DNA of 64,000 nucleotides from Herbidospora solisilvae (GCF_009901565.1 NZ_WXEW01000009.1:248001-312000); one strand, 5' to 3'. Positions 1-9,415 are shown, counted from the stretch's first letter. Notes: a model not told the origin generated them from the sequence alone. Program-made: numbers and translations.

Positions 1-14
1 GGTGGCGTCTGTGG

Positions 15-1430
15 TCATGCGGTGATCGCGCGGGGTTCGAGATAGGCCTCCAGGCCGTAGGTGTGGTGCTCGCGGCCGATGCCGGACTGCTTGATCCCGC
101 CGAACGGCGCTTCGTGGTCGGCGAAGATTCGGTTGATCAGCACCGTGCCCGCCTCGATCCGCCGGGCGACGCGGTGGGCTCGCTCGACGTCGGGGGTGAA
201 GACATGGGCCTGCAACCCGTAGGGGGTGTCGTTGGCGATGGTCACCGCGTCGTCGTCGTCCTCGAACGGGATGACGACGAGCACGGGGCCGAAGATCTCC
301 TCACGGGCGATGCGCATCTGGTTGGTGACCCCGGTGAAGACGGTGGGCTTGACGAACCAGCCCCTCTCCAGGCCCTCCGGACGGCCCGCACCGCCGACGA
401 GCACCCGCGCGCCCTCCTCCAGGCCGAGCCGGATGTAGCTGTGGACACGGTCGAACTGCTGCCGGGAGACGACGGGCCCGACGCCGGTGCCGGGGTCACG
501 CGGGTCGCCCACCCTGAACGCGGGCATGGCGGCCTTGACGGCTTCGAGCACGTCGTCGAGCCTGCTGCGCGGCGCGAGGATCCGCGTGCCGGCGAAGCAG
601 GTCTGTCCGTTGTTGAGGAAGCCGGAGGCGAGCGCCGCGGGGACGGCCGTCGTCAGATCGGCGTCGTCGAGCAGGATGCTGGGGCTCTTGCCGCCGAGTT
701 CGAGGGTGAGGCGCTTGAAGGTGGCGGCGGCGTTGCGCATGATCCGCTGCCCGACCGCCGTCGATCCGGTGAAGCCCACCTTGACGATGTCGGGGTGTGA
801 TGTCAGGACATCACCGACGATCTCGCCCCGGCCGGTCACGATGTTGATCACGCCGGGCGGGACGTCCGCCGCGTCGACGGCCTCCGTCACGACCTGGGTC
901 TGCGTCGCGCTGAGTTCGCTCGGCTTGACGACGACGGTGGCGCCGGCGGCGATGGCGGCCGCCATCTTCTGCGCCAGGAAGACGATGTTGAGGTTCCACG
1001 GCGTGATCAGCGCGGCGACGCCGAGTGGTGCCATGACGATGGTGTTCGGTCCGCTGGTCCTGGTGAACTCGTACGTCCCAAGGAGCCTTGCGGCCTCGTC
1101 GAACATCCCTGACGCCCTGGGGACGAGGGCGTCGAGGACGCCGCGCACGGCGCCGTACTCCTCGGCCATGGCCTCCTTGAGGTCGTCCAGGCGATCGGTG
1201 AACGCGGCGCTCAGCCGGTTGAGGATGGCGATGCGCTCCTGCTTTCCGGTCCGCGAGAAGCTCGGGAAGGCGCGCTTGGCCGCGGCGATGGCGGCGAGCG
1301 CGTCGGTCTCGTCGGCGAGCCGGACCTCACCGATGACCTCCTCGGTCGCCGGGTTGTACAGGGGGGACAGTTCGGTGCCGTGCGGGGTGCGGAACTTCCC
1401 GTCGACGTACACGTGGTGAATCTTCAGCAT
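15..1430 (-). CDS. NAD(P)-dependent aldehyde dehydrogenase
   Basis: Predicted cytosolic aldehyde dehydrogenase oxidising an aldehyde to a carboxylate; 471 aa, normal family length. Visible motifs are the cofactor-binding GFTGSTAVG, the glutamate motif LELGGKSP and the nucleophile loop NNGQTC with the catalytic Cys. I chose the ATG at 1430 (protein begins MLKIHHVYVDGKF) because AGAGG lies just upstream; a longer open frame to 1646 gives a low-complexity, non-homologous N-terminus. It is last in the minus-strand operon after an alcohol dehydrogenase and an MBL-fold hydrolase, so it probably oxidises the aldehyde made by the first enzyme. The substrate is unknown; the sequence resembles benzaldehyde/betaine aldehyde-type members in general. 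Confidence 0.93.
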   Translation of the reverse strand: MLKIHHVYVDGKFRTPHGTELSPLYNPATEEVIGEVRLADETDALAAIAAAKRAFPSFSRTGKQERIAILNRLSAAFTDRLDDLKEAMAEEYGAVRGVLDALVPRASGMFDEAARLLGTYEFTRTSGPNTIVMAPLGVAALITPWNLNIVFLAQKMAAAIAAGATVVVKPSELSATQTQVVTEAVDAADVPPGVINIVTGRGEIVGDVLTSHPDIVKVGFTGSTAVGQRIMRNAAATFKRLTLELGGKSPSILLDDADLTTAVPAALASGFLNNGQTCFAGTRILAPRSRLDDVLEAVKAAMPAFRVGDPRDPGTGVGPVVSRQQFDRVHSYIRLGLEEGARVLVGGAGRPEGLERGWFVKPTVFTGVTNQMRIAREEIFGPVLVVIPFEDDDDAVTIANDTPYGLQAHVFTPDVERAHRVARRIEAGTVLINRIFADHEAPFGGIKQSGIGREHHTYGLEAYLEPRAITA

Positions 1431-1530
1431 GTCGTGCCTCTGTGTCACTGCGGCCGGGGCCGCCGGTGGGTTGGCGGGCGGCGCGGGCCGATGGCCGTGG
1501 CCCGCGCCGCCCCACTGGAATGCGGACGGG

Positions 1531-2592
1531 TCAGACGACGTACCAGGCGCCGCCGGTGCCGCGGCGCTGGTAGCCGTGGTGGGTCCGCTCGAGGCGCGAT
1601 GACTCCATGACCGTGAAGGCGTGGTATTTGGTGAAGGTGGTGGCACCGGCCAGGCGCTCGGGCCAGGCCTGTCCGTTGGACGTGGTCTTGGAGAGCACCT
1701 TGTCGGTGATGTAGTTCACCATCGAGTTGATGAAGTTCTCCGCGCCCACCAGCCGGTGCTCCCGGCCGGTGCCCTGGTGGAAGCCTTCCAGCACGTCCCG
1801 TGTGCTCATCTCCTTCAGCGCCTCGTCGGAGGCGGCCAGCATGTCGTGCCAGTACTCACGGGCCGTCTCCACGTCCTCGCGGGTGCCCCACCGGGTGATG
1901 TGACCGCCGACGAGCGCCTTGAAGTCGTAGGACAGGATGTCGTCGTGGGCCTGGTAGAACCCGCTGATGTTCTCCGAGGCGTCACAGTGCATGAACGTCA
2001 CCGAGCCGGGACTCACGATGTCGATCTTGGTGAGGACCTTCTCCTCCGGCGCGTAGATGTAAATGTTGCCCGGGCAGTGGTCGGCGCCCTTGTAGGACAG
2101 TTCGAGGCGGCGGCCGCCCACCTCGAGCGTCTCGTCGGTGGTGAACGTGTCCGTGGGCAGCGGACGGTACGGGTCGGGGAAGCGGGCCAGCAGTTCGCGG
2201 GTGACGTCATGCGCGATGATCTTCACCTTGGGCCCGAACATCGAGGCCGCTCCGATGTGGTCGGAGTGCCAGTGGCTGTAGATGACATGTGTGACGGGTT
2301 CGTCGGTGACCGACTCGATCGCCGCGAAGAGGTTCTCGCCGAGCGGCGGCGGGGCGTCGATCACGACGACGCCGCTGCCTGTCGGCATGAAGGCCGCCTC
2401 GTAGCCGGACGGGGTGGTGACCCAGTAGAACCCGTCCCCGATCTCCTCCTTGTGCCAGTTCCTCTCGTAGAAGGAGGGGTCGTGGATGTGGTCGGGCATG
2501 AACTGCCGCGGGGACGGCGCGTGCTCGGCGGCGACGGCCTTGGGGAAGCCCCACTTCTGGGCGGCGTAGAAGTCGCCGTATTTTCCTGCCAT
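1531..2592 (-). CDS. Metallo-beta-lactamase-fold hydrolase
   Basis: 353-aa MBL-fold metallohydrolase. The metal motif HWHSDH (HxHxDH) lies about a third of the way in, followed by GADHCPGN (third His region) and a late GGH, which together form a complete dinuclear zinc site. No signal peptide. The start ATG at 2592 is only 5 bp after the stop of the upstream alcohol dehydrogenase gene, so the two are almost certainly co-transcribed and perhaps translationally coupled; the aldehyde dehydrogenase follows about 100 bp downstream. Family members hydrolyse thioesters, lactones or glutathione adducts. In this operon, a role on an aldehyde- or acid-derived intermediate is an inference. Confidence 0.9.
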   Translation of the reverse strand: MAGKYGDFYAAQKWGFPKAVAAEHAPSPRQFMPDHIHDPSFYERNWHKEEIGDGFYWVTTPSGYEAAFMPTGSGVVVIDAPPPLGENLFAAIESVTDEPVTHVIYSHWHSDHIGAASMFGPKVKIIAHDVTRELLARFPDPYRPLPTDTFTTDETLEVGGRRLELSYKGADHCPGNIYIYAPEEKVLTKIDIVSPGSVTFMHCDASENISGFYQAHDDILSYDFKALVGGHITRWGTREDVETAREYWHDMLAASDEALKEMSTRDVLEGFHQGTGREHRLVGAENFINSMVNYITDKVLSKTTSNGQAWPERLAGATTFTKYHAFTVMESSRLERTHHGYQRRGTGGAWYVV

Positions 2593-2597
2593 GTGTC

Positions 2598-3722
2598 TTA
2601 CTCCTCTTCGGTGACACCGGTGTCCGCGATGCGCAGGACCGGTTTGACGACATCGCCGTGTGCCGCGTCGGCGAAGGCGGTGTTGATGTCGTCGAATGCG
2701 TAGAACCGCACCAGCCGGTCGATCGGGAACCGGCCCGACCGGTACAGCTCCACGAGCTTGGGGATGAACAACTGCGGTACGGCGTCGCCCTGGACGATGC
2801 CGCGCACCGACTTCCCGAGCGCGAGTCTGGCGGGATGGAGGGAGGCGTCGGGACCGCCCCCTGCGACCGTGCCGAGCTGACCCAGCGGCGCGAGGGCGTC
2901 CACGGCGTGCCGGAGCATGTCGGCATGGCCGGTGGTGTCCAGCAGGTGTGCGACACCCCTGCCGGTGATGGCCCTGATCTCCTCGGTCACGTCCACATGG
3001 GCGGCGTTGAGCGTGTGGGTGGCGCCCAGTTCCGCCGCCAGGTCCAGGCGCCGGTCGTTGACGTCGACCGCGATGATCGTCGAGGCGCCCGCCACCCGGG
3101 CGGCCATCACCGCGCCGCAGCCGACGGCGCCGACCCCGAACACGGCCACCGCCGAACCCGCCTGGGCGGCGAACGTGTTCAGCACCGCTCCGGCACCGGT
3201 CTGCAGGCCGCATCCCAGCGGCGCGAGCACCTCCAGCGGCACGTCCCGGCTCACCTTCACCGTGTTGCGCTGCGTGGCCAGGGCATGGGTGGCGAACGAG
3301 GACTGCCCGAAGAAGTGCCCGTGGACGGCGCCGTCCCCGTCGTCGGCCGGATGGATGCCGCGGGTGCCGTCGAGCCGGGCACCGGAGAAGTTCGCCGTGA
3401 ACGCGCTGTCGCAGTAGGCCGGCCGTCCGCTCAGGCACTGCGGGCACTGCCCGCACGCCTGGAACGACAGGATGACATGGTCGCCCGGCACCACATTGGT
3501 GACACCGGCGCCGACCCGCTGGACGACGCCGGCCCCCTCATGTCCGAGCACGAGAGGGAGCGGGGCGGGAATCCGCTGATGCCACACATGAGCGTCGGTC
3601 TGGCAGATCCCCGCGGCCACCAGCTTGACCAGGACCTCGTCATCCCGAGGCTCATCGAGCCTGAGCTCCTTCAGCACCAATGGTTTCGCCGGTTCTTCGG
3701 CGACCGCGGCCCGAACACGCAT
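2598..3722 (-). CDS. Zinc-dependent alcohol dehydrogenase (MDR superfamily)
   Basis: 374-aa medium-chain dehydrogenase. Catalytic zinc ligands are seen in GICQTDAH and GHEGAG; the structural zinc cysteines are in CGQCPQCLSGRPAYC; the cofactor loop is GVGAVGCG followed by an acidic residue (AVDVND), which suggests NAD rather than NADP. The ATG at 3722 is chosen because GGAGGG lies 7-8 bp upstream; the frame stays open to 4010 but that stretch contains the promoter. First gene of the alcohol to aldehyde to acid operon, divergent from a MarR gene that probably represses it. Closest in look to aryl/benzyl-alcohol dehydrogenases; the actual substrate cannot be read from the sequence. Confidence 0.92.
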   Translation of the reverse strand: MRVRAAVAEEPAKPLVLKELRLDEPRDDEVLVKLVAAGICQTDAHVWHQRIPAPLPLVLGHEGAGVVQRVGAGVTNVVPGDHVILSFQACGQCPQCLSGRPAYCDSAFTANFSGARLDGTRGIHPADDGDGAVHGHFFGQSSFATHALATQRNTVKVSRDVPLEVLAPLGCGLQTGAGAVLNTFAAQAGSAVAVFGVGAVGCGAVMAARVAGASTIIAVDVNDRRLDLAAELGATHTLNAAHVDVTEEIRAITGRGVAHLLDTTGHADMLRHAVDALAPLGQLGTVAGGGPDASLHPARLALGKSVRGIVQGDAVPQLFIPKLVELYRSGRFPIDRLVRFYAFDDINTAFADAAHGDVVKPVLRIADTGVTEEE

Positions 3723-4056
3723 GACAAGTCCCTCCAGATCTTCAGGACGGCAGACCCGGATCGGCAAATCTGCTGTGATATAGATCGTCTGCTCGACGAA
3801 TCGTCTTGAACATAGCCTATTTGTCCGTTTTGGTGCAAACACCCGGCCTGAGGCCCTGCCTTGATCGGAGATGAGGGAGGCGGCGGTGACCGCTCCGACG
3901 GCGGCGAGGGCGCGGTTCCCGGCATGGCCGCCGATGGTCCACGCTGCGCTGATGACTCCATCACCTGAAGGCCGACCCTCCCCGACAGCTCCGAGGATGG
4001 TATGTAACATCTATCGTCTGCCGAACAGACGGTATGTCTACACTAAGGTGCTTCTT
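3723..4056. promoter_or_regulatory. Divergent promoter region with MarR-type operators
   Basis: A 334-bp gene-free stretch between the alcohol dehydrogenase operon and marR. Before marR, 4012-4034 is an inverted repeat with arms TATCGTCTG and CAGACGGTA around a 5-bp spacer (one mismatch). On the operon side, ATCGTCT occurs at 3784-3790 and again at 3800-3806, overlapping GACGA-a-TCGTC at 3795-3805. The half-site ATCGTCTG is therefore shared by both promoters, as expected for one dimeric MarR repressor acting on itself and on the operon. The binding claim is inference from symmetry. Confidence 0.55.
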
Positions 4057-4536
4057 GTGAATTCGCAGCGTGGCAAGGGTGCGACGGACCCGGCAGCCGA
4101 GCCTCCCCGGCTGGAGGACGACTTCGGTTTCGCCATCGGTGTGGTCTTCCGCGCCTACGCCAAGGCGGTCGAGGCCGCGGTGGCCGACATTCCCGGCGGA
4201 CCCCGCGGCTACTTCGTGCTCATGGCCGCCGTGCAGGGCCACGCCAACAGCCAGCGATCCCTGGCCAACCGCCTGGGCATCGACCGCACGATCATGACCT
4301 ACCTGCTCGACGACCTGGAGAAGGCCGGGCTGGTAGAACGCAGACCCGACCCTTCCGACCGCAGGAACCGGCACATCCTCCCCACCGAGCACGGAACACG
4401 CCGCTGGCAGGAGCTCAGCGGACCGGTGGGTCAGGCAGAACAGCAGCTCCTGGAAAACCTCCCGGACGAAGCGCGCGCCACTTTCCGTACCTTGTTGTGC
4501 ACCCTCGCCCACCACGTCAGCAGCCCCACCACCTGA
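4057..4536 (+). CDS. MarR-family transcriptional regulator
   Basis: 159-aa winged-helix regulator. The recognition helix region reads LANRLGIDRTIMTYLLDDLEKAGLV and is followed by the wing RRPDPSDRRNRHI, a typical MarR signature. The GTG start at 4057 follows AAGGTG with normal spacing; the open frame to 3871 overlaps the operator and is not used. It is divergent from the alcohol/aldehyde dehydrogenase operon, and an inverted repeat covering its own promoter suggests autoregulation. The ligand is probably the alcohol, the aldehyde or an aromatic acid related to the operon substrate (inference). Confidence 0.88.
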   Translation: MNSQRGKGATDPAAEPPRLEDDFGFAIGVVFRAYAKAVEAAVADIPGGPRGYFVLMAAVQGHANSQRSLANRLGIDRTIMTYLLDDLEKAGLVERRPDPSDRRNRHILPTEHGTRRWQELSGPVGQAEQQLLENLPDEARATFRTLLCTLAHHVSSPTT

Positions 4537-4692
4537 GGCACTTCTACGATCGCCGCAGGATGTGCGGCAGCCGCGTCGGCGAGCGACGACCTCACGGGTG
4601 TGGGCTCATGCGGCTACGCCCCCTCGCCGCCGGTATCGGCAGGGGAGCTGGGCGTATACAACATCTATACCGAATGGCCGATAATCGGCGGC

Positions 4693-7662
4693 GTGGAGTT
4701 TCGGCTGCTCGGACCCATCGAAGTGATCGCCGGAAGCGGGCCCGTCCCGCTGGGCGGGACCAAACCCCGGACGTTGCTCGCGGCGCTGCTGCTGGAGAAC
4801 GGCCACGTCGTGCCGACCGCCCGGCTCATCGACGTGATCTGGCCCGACGACCCGCCCGACACCGCCAAGGCGGCCATCCAGACCTACGTCAAAACCCTGA
4901 GACAGGCCCTCGCCCGGCACGGCGCCGCCGACGTCATCCTCACCCGCGCCCCTGGCTACCTGGCCCAGGTCCCGGAGGACGCCCTCGACGCGGCCCGCTG
5001 CCACGACCTGGTCACCCGCGCCCGCGCGGCGGCCAGCCCGCAGGAGGCCGCCGACCTGCTCGACGCCGCCCTCGCGTTGTGGCGGGGGCCGGCCCTGGCG
5101 GGACTGGAGGCCACCCGGCTCGCGGGGGAGGCCGTCCGCCTGGAGGAGCTGCGGCTGACCGCCACCGAGGAGCGGATGGCCGCCGGGCTCGCCCTCGGCC
5201 ACCACGGCCGCCTGGCCTCCGAGCTGGCCGCCCTCGTCGGGCGCCACCCCGCCAACGAACGCCTGCGCGGCCAGTACATGACCGCCCTCTACCGCCTCGG
5301 CCGCCAGTCGGACGCCCTGGCCACCTTCCGTGAGGGCCGCCAGGTGCTCGTGGACGAACTCGGCATCGACCCCGGCCCCGAGCTCGCCGCGCTCTACCAC
5401 GCGATCCTGCGCGGCGACCCCATGCTCCAGGGGCCGCCGTCCGGCCACGGCCCGAGGGTGGCCGCGCCCGCGCAGCTCCCGCCGCCGCCCGCCGACTTCA
5501 CCGGACGGCTCGCCGAGACCACCGCGCTCACCGGGGCGCTGGTGACCGGCACCGTGCAGGTGGTCGCCGGGCGCGGCGGCAGCGGCAAGTCGGCGCTGGC
5601 CGCCCACGTCGCCCATCGGATCGCGGCCGCGTTCCCCGACGGCCAGCTCCACGCCGAACTGCGCGGGATGAGCGAGGCGCCCGCCGACCCCGGCGAGGTG
5701 CTCGGGTTGTTCCTCAAGGCGCTGGGCGCCGACCCGGTCCCCGCTGACCCGACCGAGCGGGCCGAACTCTACCGGCGGCTGCTCACCGGGCGGCGGGTGC
5801 TGGTGCTGCTCGACGACGCCGCCGACGAACGGCAGGTCCGGCCGCTGCTGCCGGGCGGCGGCTGTGGAGTGCTGATCACCTCGCGGAACCGGCTCGGCGG
5901 GCTCAGCGGCGTGAGCCGTACCGACCTGGACGTCTTGGACGCCGACGAGGCGCTGGAGCTGCTCGAACGCATCGTCGGCGCCGAGCGCGTCGCGGCCGAG
6001 GAGCCGGTGGCCCGCGAGATCGCCGAACTGTGCGGACGGCTCCCGCTGGCGCTGCGCATCGCCGGGGCCCGGCTGGCCACCCGGCAACGCTGGCCGCTGC
6101 GGCTGCTCGCCGGCCGCCTCGCCGACGAACGCCGCCGCCTCGACGAGCTGGCCATCGCCGACCTGGAGGTCCGCGCCGGGTTCGAGCTGAGCTACCGCGC
6201 CCTGGACCCGGGCGCGCGGCGCGCCCTGCGCCGCCTCGGCCACCTGGGCGCGACCGAGTTCGCGGCCTGGATCGTCGCCTGGCTGACCGGTGAGCCCGCC
6301 GCCGAGGCCGAGGACACCGTCGAACGGCTCGTCGACGCCCAGCTCGTCGACTTCGCCCGGGTCGACGACCTCGGCACCCCGCGCTACCGCGTGCACGACC
6401 TGGTCCGCATCTACGGCCGCGAACGCGCCGAGGCCGAGGAGCCCGCGGAGGACCTCGCGGCGGCCGTCGGCCGGGTGCTCGGCGGCTGGCTGACACTCGC
6501 CGACCAGGTGAGCGCCGACGCCCCGTCCGACGAGATCGGCCGCCCGGCTCCCGTCATCACGGGCGCGGAGGTCTCGCCCGACCTGGCCGCGCAGGTGCTC
6601 GCCGCACCCCACGACTGGTTCGACTTCGAACAGCCCGCCCTCGTCGTCGGCCTCGAACGCGCGGCGGCGCTCGGCCTGCACGAACTCGTCTGCCGGTTCG
6701 CCTCCGCGCGCCTGGGCCCGTCGTTCCTGGGCGTCAACCGCTTCGCCTCCCGCGAGCGCATCACCCAGGCCGCCCTGGCCGCCGCCCGGCGCGCCGGCGA
6801 CCCCCACGGCGTGGCGACGATGCTGGCCGAACTCGGCCGCCTCCGGTATGACCAGGACCGCTTCGCCGAGGGCCGGCAGGTGCTCGACGAGGCGCTCAGC
6901 GCCTTCCGCGATCTCGGCGACACCCGCGGGCAGGCGGTCGCGCTGGCCGCGCTCGGCGTGATCTGCCGCGAAACCGGCCGCCTCGCCGAGGCGCTGCACT
7001 TCCTCGACGGCGCGACCGCCCTGCTGGGCGACGATCCCGCCGTCCACTATCCGCAGCGGGTGGCCGCCTCGGTCCGGCTGGAGCGCGGCGACTTCCCCGA
7101 GGCGTGGGCCGGGCTGGAGAACTGCCTGCGCGGCTACCGTGCCGCCGGCAGCCGCCGCGGCGAGGGCCTGACCTTACGCACGATGAGCCTCCACCACCGC
7201 GCCACGGGAGCCTACGACCAGGCCATCGAGGCGGCCGAGGCCGCGCGCGGCATCTTCACGCGGCTCGGCGACCCGCTCATGGAGGCGTACTCGATCCGGG
7301 CCCGTGCCAAGGCCGAGATCCGGCTCGGCCGGATCGACGTCGCGCTGCCCGCACTGGAGCAGGGGCTGTCGCTCTGCCAGGCCATGGGCGACCGGTGGGG
7401 GCTCGGCGTCACCCTGCGCACCCTCGGCGAACTGCACCTCGCGAGCGGCCAGCTCGACGACGCCGACGCGTGCCTGACCGCCTCGCTCCAGCTCTGGGAC
7501 GAGCTCGACGTGCTGCTGTGGCGGGCCCGCACCGAACGCGACCTCGCCCGGCTCCACGAGGCCAGGGGCGACCACGAGGCCGCCGAACTCGCCCTCGACC
7601 GGGCGCTGAAGATCTTCCGCGACCAGGGAGCCCGCGAGTACGGCGAACTGAAGAGGCGCTGA
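4693..7662 (+). CDS. SARP/AfsR-like regulator with BTAD, NB-ARC and TPR domains
   Basis: Large regulator of about 989 aa. Order: N-terminal OmpR-type winged helix (EFRLLGPIEV onward, to ~95), BTAD domain (~100-250), NB-ARC ATPase with Walker A GRGGSGKS (~residue 295) and Walker B VLVLLDDA, then a long TPR region to the C-terminus. This is the AfsR/SARP architecture, an activator that binds direct heptamer repeats near -35. The GTG at 4693 is favoured because SARP proteins begin right at the winged helix. A GATAAT hexamer at 4680-4685 would put transcription start at about the GTG, so the mRNA may be leaderless. An in-frame ATG at 4600 is the alternative. It sits directly upstream of murein-hydrolase genes, which it probably activates. 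Confidence 0.9.
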   Translation: MEFRLLGPIEVIAGSGPVPLGGTKPRTLLAALLLENGHVVPTARLIDVIWPDDPPDTAKAAIQTYVKTLRQALARHGAADVILTRAPGYLAQVPEDALDAARCHDLVTRARAAASPQEAADLLDAALALWRGPALAGLEATRLAGEAVRLEELRLTATEERMAAGLALGHHGRLASELAALVGRHPANERLRGQYMTALYRLGRQSDALATFREGRQVLVDELGIDPGPELAALYHAILRGDPMLQGPPSGHGPRVAAPAQLPPPPADFTGRLAETTALTGALVTGTVQVVAGRGGSGKSALAAHVAHRIAAAFPDGQLHAELRGMSEAPADPGEVLGLFLKALGADPVPADPTERAELYRRLLTGRRVLVLLDDAADERQVRPLLPGGGCGVLITSRNRLGGLSGVSRTDLDVLDADEALELLERIVGAERVAAEEPVAREIAELCGRLPLALRIAGARLATRQRWPLRLLAGRLADERRRLDELAIADLEVRAGFELSYRALDPGARRALRRLGHLGATEFAAWIVAWLTGEPAAEAEDTVERLVDAQLVDFARVDDLGTPRYRVHDLVRIYGRERAEAEEPAEDLAAAVGRVLGGWLTLADQVSADAPSDEIGRPAPVITGAEVSPDLAAQVLAAPHDWFDFEQPALVVGLERAAALGLHELVCRFASARLGPSFLGVNRFASRERITQAALAAARRAGDPHGVATMLAELGRLRYDQDRFAEGRQVLDEALSAFRDLGDTRGQAVALAALGVICRETGRLAEALHFLDGATALLGDDPAVHYPQRVAASVRLERGDFPEAWAGLENCLRGYRAAGSRRGEGLTLRTMSLHHRATGAYDQAIEAAEAARGIFTRLGDPLMEAYSIRARAKAEIRLGRIDVALPALEQGLSLCQAMGDRWGLGVTLRTLGELHLASGQLDDADACLTASLQLWDELDVLLWRARTERDLARLHEARGDHEAAELALDRALKIFRDQGAREYGELKRR

Positions 7663-7691
7663 AAGAAGCGCTGAAACCGGCCCTCCGCGGA

Positions 7692-7730
7692 GTTTCACCG
7701 ATCTTTCAGAGCGTCCACGGAACCTTTCGG
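7692..7730 (+). promoter_or_regulatory. Candidate SARP direct heptamer repeats
   Basis: Three like-oriented heptamers precede the first hydrolase gene: GTTTCAC at 7692, CTTTCAG at 7703 and CTTTCGG at 7724. The first two are exactly 11 bp apart and the third is 21 bp further, close to two helical turns. SARP proteins are known to bind direct heptamers spaced 11 bp apart. A short tandem repeat, GCGCTGAAA, also spans the end of the regulator gene. Assignment to the adjacent SARP is inference. Confidence 0.4.
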
Positions 7731-7764
7731 GTGTCAGCAGAAAACACCTGGAAGGACAGCAGAA

Positions 7765-9381
7765 ATGCTCTCTCGCCTTATCTCCGGTTCCCTCGGCGTC
7801 CTCTTCGCGACCACGGTCGGCGTCGCCGGCCTGACGACCGTGGCCACGCCCGCCTCGGCCGACTCCGCACCCGGCGGCGAGATCACCCGCTCGGAGGTGC
7901 TCTCCCGGGCCCAGAACTGGGTCACCCGCCAGGTCAAGTACAACCTGACCCGGGCCTCCGGCACCCTCTACACCGACGTCGAGGGCGACAACCGATACGG
8001 CCCCGACTGCTCCGGCCTGGTCTCCATGGCCTGGCACATCACCGCCAACTCCGGCAAGGGCGGCAACAGCACCGACGACTTCGAGGTCTGGAGCCAGACC
8101 GAGTTCCTGCCGAGCCTGCACGACCTCAAGCCCGGCGACGCCATCCTCAAGAACGGCCACATCGAGCTGTTCGCCCGCTGGAAGAACCCCGCCAACCACA
8201 CGCAGGGCGCCTGGACCTACTCGCTCAACGGCACCGGCAACCCCGACGGCAACGGCTGGCAGGAGGACTGGGCCAAGGGCCCCATCGCCAACTGGCGCGG
8301 CCAGGTGGGCGACGAGAGCTGGTCGAGCATGCAGAACTACCGGCCCATCAGGTACAAGAAGATCGTCGACGACCCGGCCGAGGCCCCCCGCCCGCTGGTC
8401 GACTCGCAGGGCACCCGGCTCACCGACTTCGATGGAGACGGGAGACCCGACATCCTCGGGCTGGGCGCGAGCGGCGACGACCTGTGGCTGATCCCGAACA
8501 CCAGTTCCTCGGGCAGCCCGTCACGCGGCCAGAGCATCCAGATCTCCTCCGGCTGGCGCACGATCACGAAGTACTGGCTGGCCGACTACGACGGCGACGG
8601 CAGGACCGACATCCTCGGCACGCAGGACCCCGACAAGCTGTTCGTCTGGCGTAACATCAGCACGCCCGGCAACCCGTCGGTCGCGCCCCTGGTCAGCCTC
8701 GGGACCGCGTGGAACACGCTGGCCAAGCTGGTGATCGGTGACTTCACCGGTGACGGGAAGGTCGACATCGGCGGCGTCAACGCGAGCACCGGCGACCAAT
8801 TCTGGGTCGTGCCGAACACCAGCACCCCCGGCAACCCCTCGCGCGGCCAGAGCATCCCGATGACCACCGGCTGGTCCACCATCACCCGCTTCTGGGCCGC
8901 CGACTACGACCGCGACGGCAAGACCGACCTCATCGGCCTCCAGGGCACCGACCAGATGTTCGCCTGGCGCAACACCGCCACGGGCGGCACCCCCTCCTTC
9001 GCGCCACTGGCCAACCTGGGCACCGGCTGGAGCTCCCTGACCAAGCTCGTGCTGGGCGACTTCACCGGTGACGGCAAGGTCGACATCGCCGGCTGGACCG
9101 CGTGGAACGCCGACCAGCTCTACGTCGTGCCGAACACCACCAGCGGCACCACCCTGTCCCGCGGCCAGAGCATCCCGATGTCCACCGGCTGGGCCTCCAT
9201 CACCAGCTACCTGGTCACCGACTACGACGGCGACGGCAAGACCGACCTCCTGGGCGTCCAGGGCGACGACCAGATGCTCACCTGGCGCGGCACCCACTCC
9301 GGCGGCACCCCCGGCTTCACGGCGCTGACCAGCCTCGGCACCGCCTGGAGCACGATCAGCCACATCCCCACCGCCCAGTAA
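7765..9381 (+). CDS. Secreted NlpC/P60-like cysteine peptidase with FG-GAP propeller
   Basis: 538-aa exported protein. Residues 1-32 are a Sec signal peptide ending TPASA-DS. A small papain-like (NlpC/P60 or CHAP-like) domain follows, with the nucleophile in GPDCSGLV (Cys82) and the general base in KNGHIELF (His132). From about residue 210 there are six FG-GAP/VCBS repeats (DFDGDGRPD, DYDGDGRTD, DFTGDGKVD, DYDRDGKTD, DFTGDGKVD, DYDGDGKTD), which bind calcium and fold as a beta-propeller. Such enzymes cut peptide stems of murein. The last 993 bp correspond base for base in length to the end of the next gene. Start ATG 7765 has AAGGA upstream. Confidence 0.87.
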   Translation: MLSRLISGSLGVLFATTVGVAGLTTVATPASADSAPGGEITRSEVLSRAQNWVTRQVKYNLTRASGTLYTDVEGDNRYGPDCSGLVSMAWHITANSGKGGNSTDDFEVWSQTEFLPSLHDLKPGDAILKNGHIELFARWKNPANHTQGAWTYSLNGTGNPDGNGWQEDWAKGPIANWRGQVGDESWSSMQNYRPIRYKKIVDDPAEAPRPLVDSQGTRLTDFDGDGRPDILGLGASGDDLWLIPNTSSSGSPSRGQSIQISSGWRTITKYWLADYDGDGRTDILGTQDPDKLFVWRNISTPGNPSVAPLVSLGTAWNTLAKLVIGDFTGDGKVDIGGVNASTGDQFWVVPNTSTPGNPSRGQSIPMTTGWSTITRFWAADYDRDGKTDLIGLQGTDQMFAWRNTATGGTPSFAPLANLGTGWSSLTKLVLGDFTGDGKVDIAGWTAWNADQLYVVPNTTSGTTLSRGQSIPMSTGWASITSYLVTDYDGDGKTDLLGVQGDDQMLTWRGTHSGGTPGFTALTSLGTAWSTISHIPTAQ

Positions 9382-9390
9382 CCCCTCCCC

Positions 9391-9415
9391 GGGCCGCCCC
9401 CTCGCGGGGCGGCCC
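9391..9415 (+). terminator. GC-rich hairpin between hydrolase genes
   Basis: Arms GGGCCGCCCC and GGGGCGGCCC (perfect 10 bp) flank a 5-nt loop just after the stop of the first hydrolase gene. There is no T-tract, which is usual for actinomycete terminators. It lies only 19 bp before the next start codon, so it may partly terminate or stabilise transcripts rather than fully separate the genes. Confidence 0.65.

Noticed and set aside
63-800. Long plus-strand open frame opposite the aldehyde dehydrogenase gene
   Set aside because: Mirror frame of a conserved enzyme in GC-rich DNA; composition is Gly/Asp/Arg-rich with no domain.
4606-7047. 813-codon minus-strand frame opposite the SARP gene
   Set aside because: Artefact of GC3 bias; the plus strand encodes clear winged-helix, Walker and TPR motifs.
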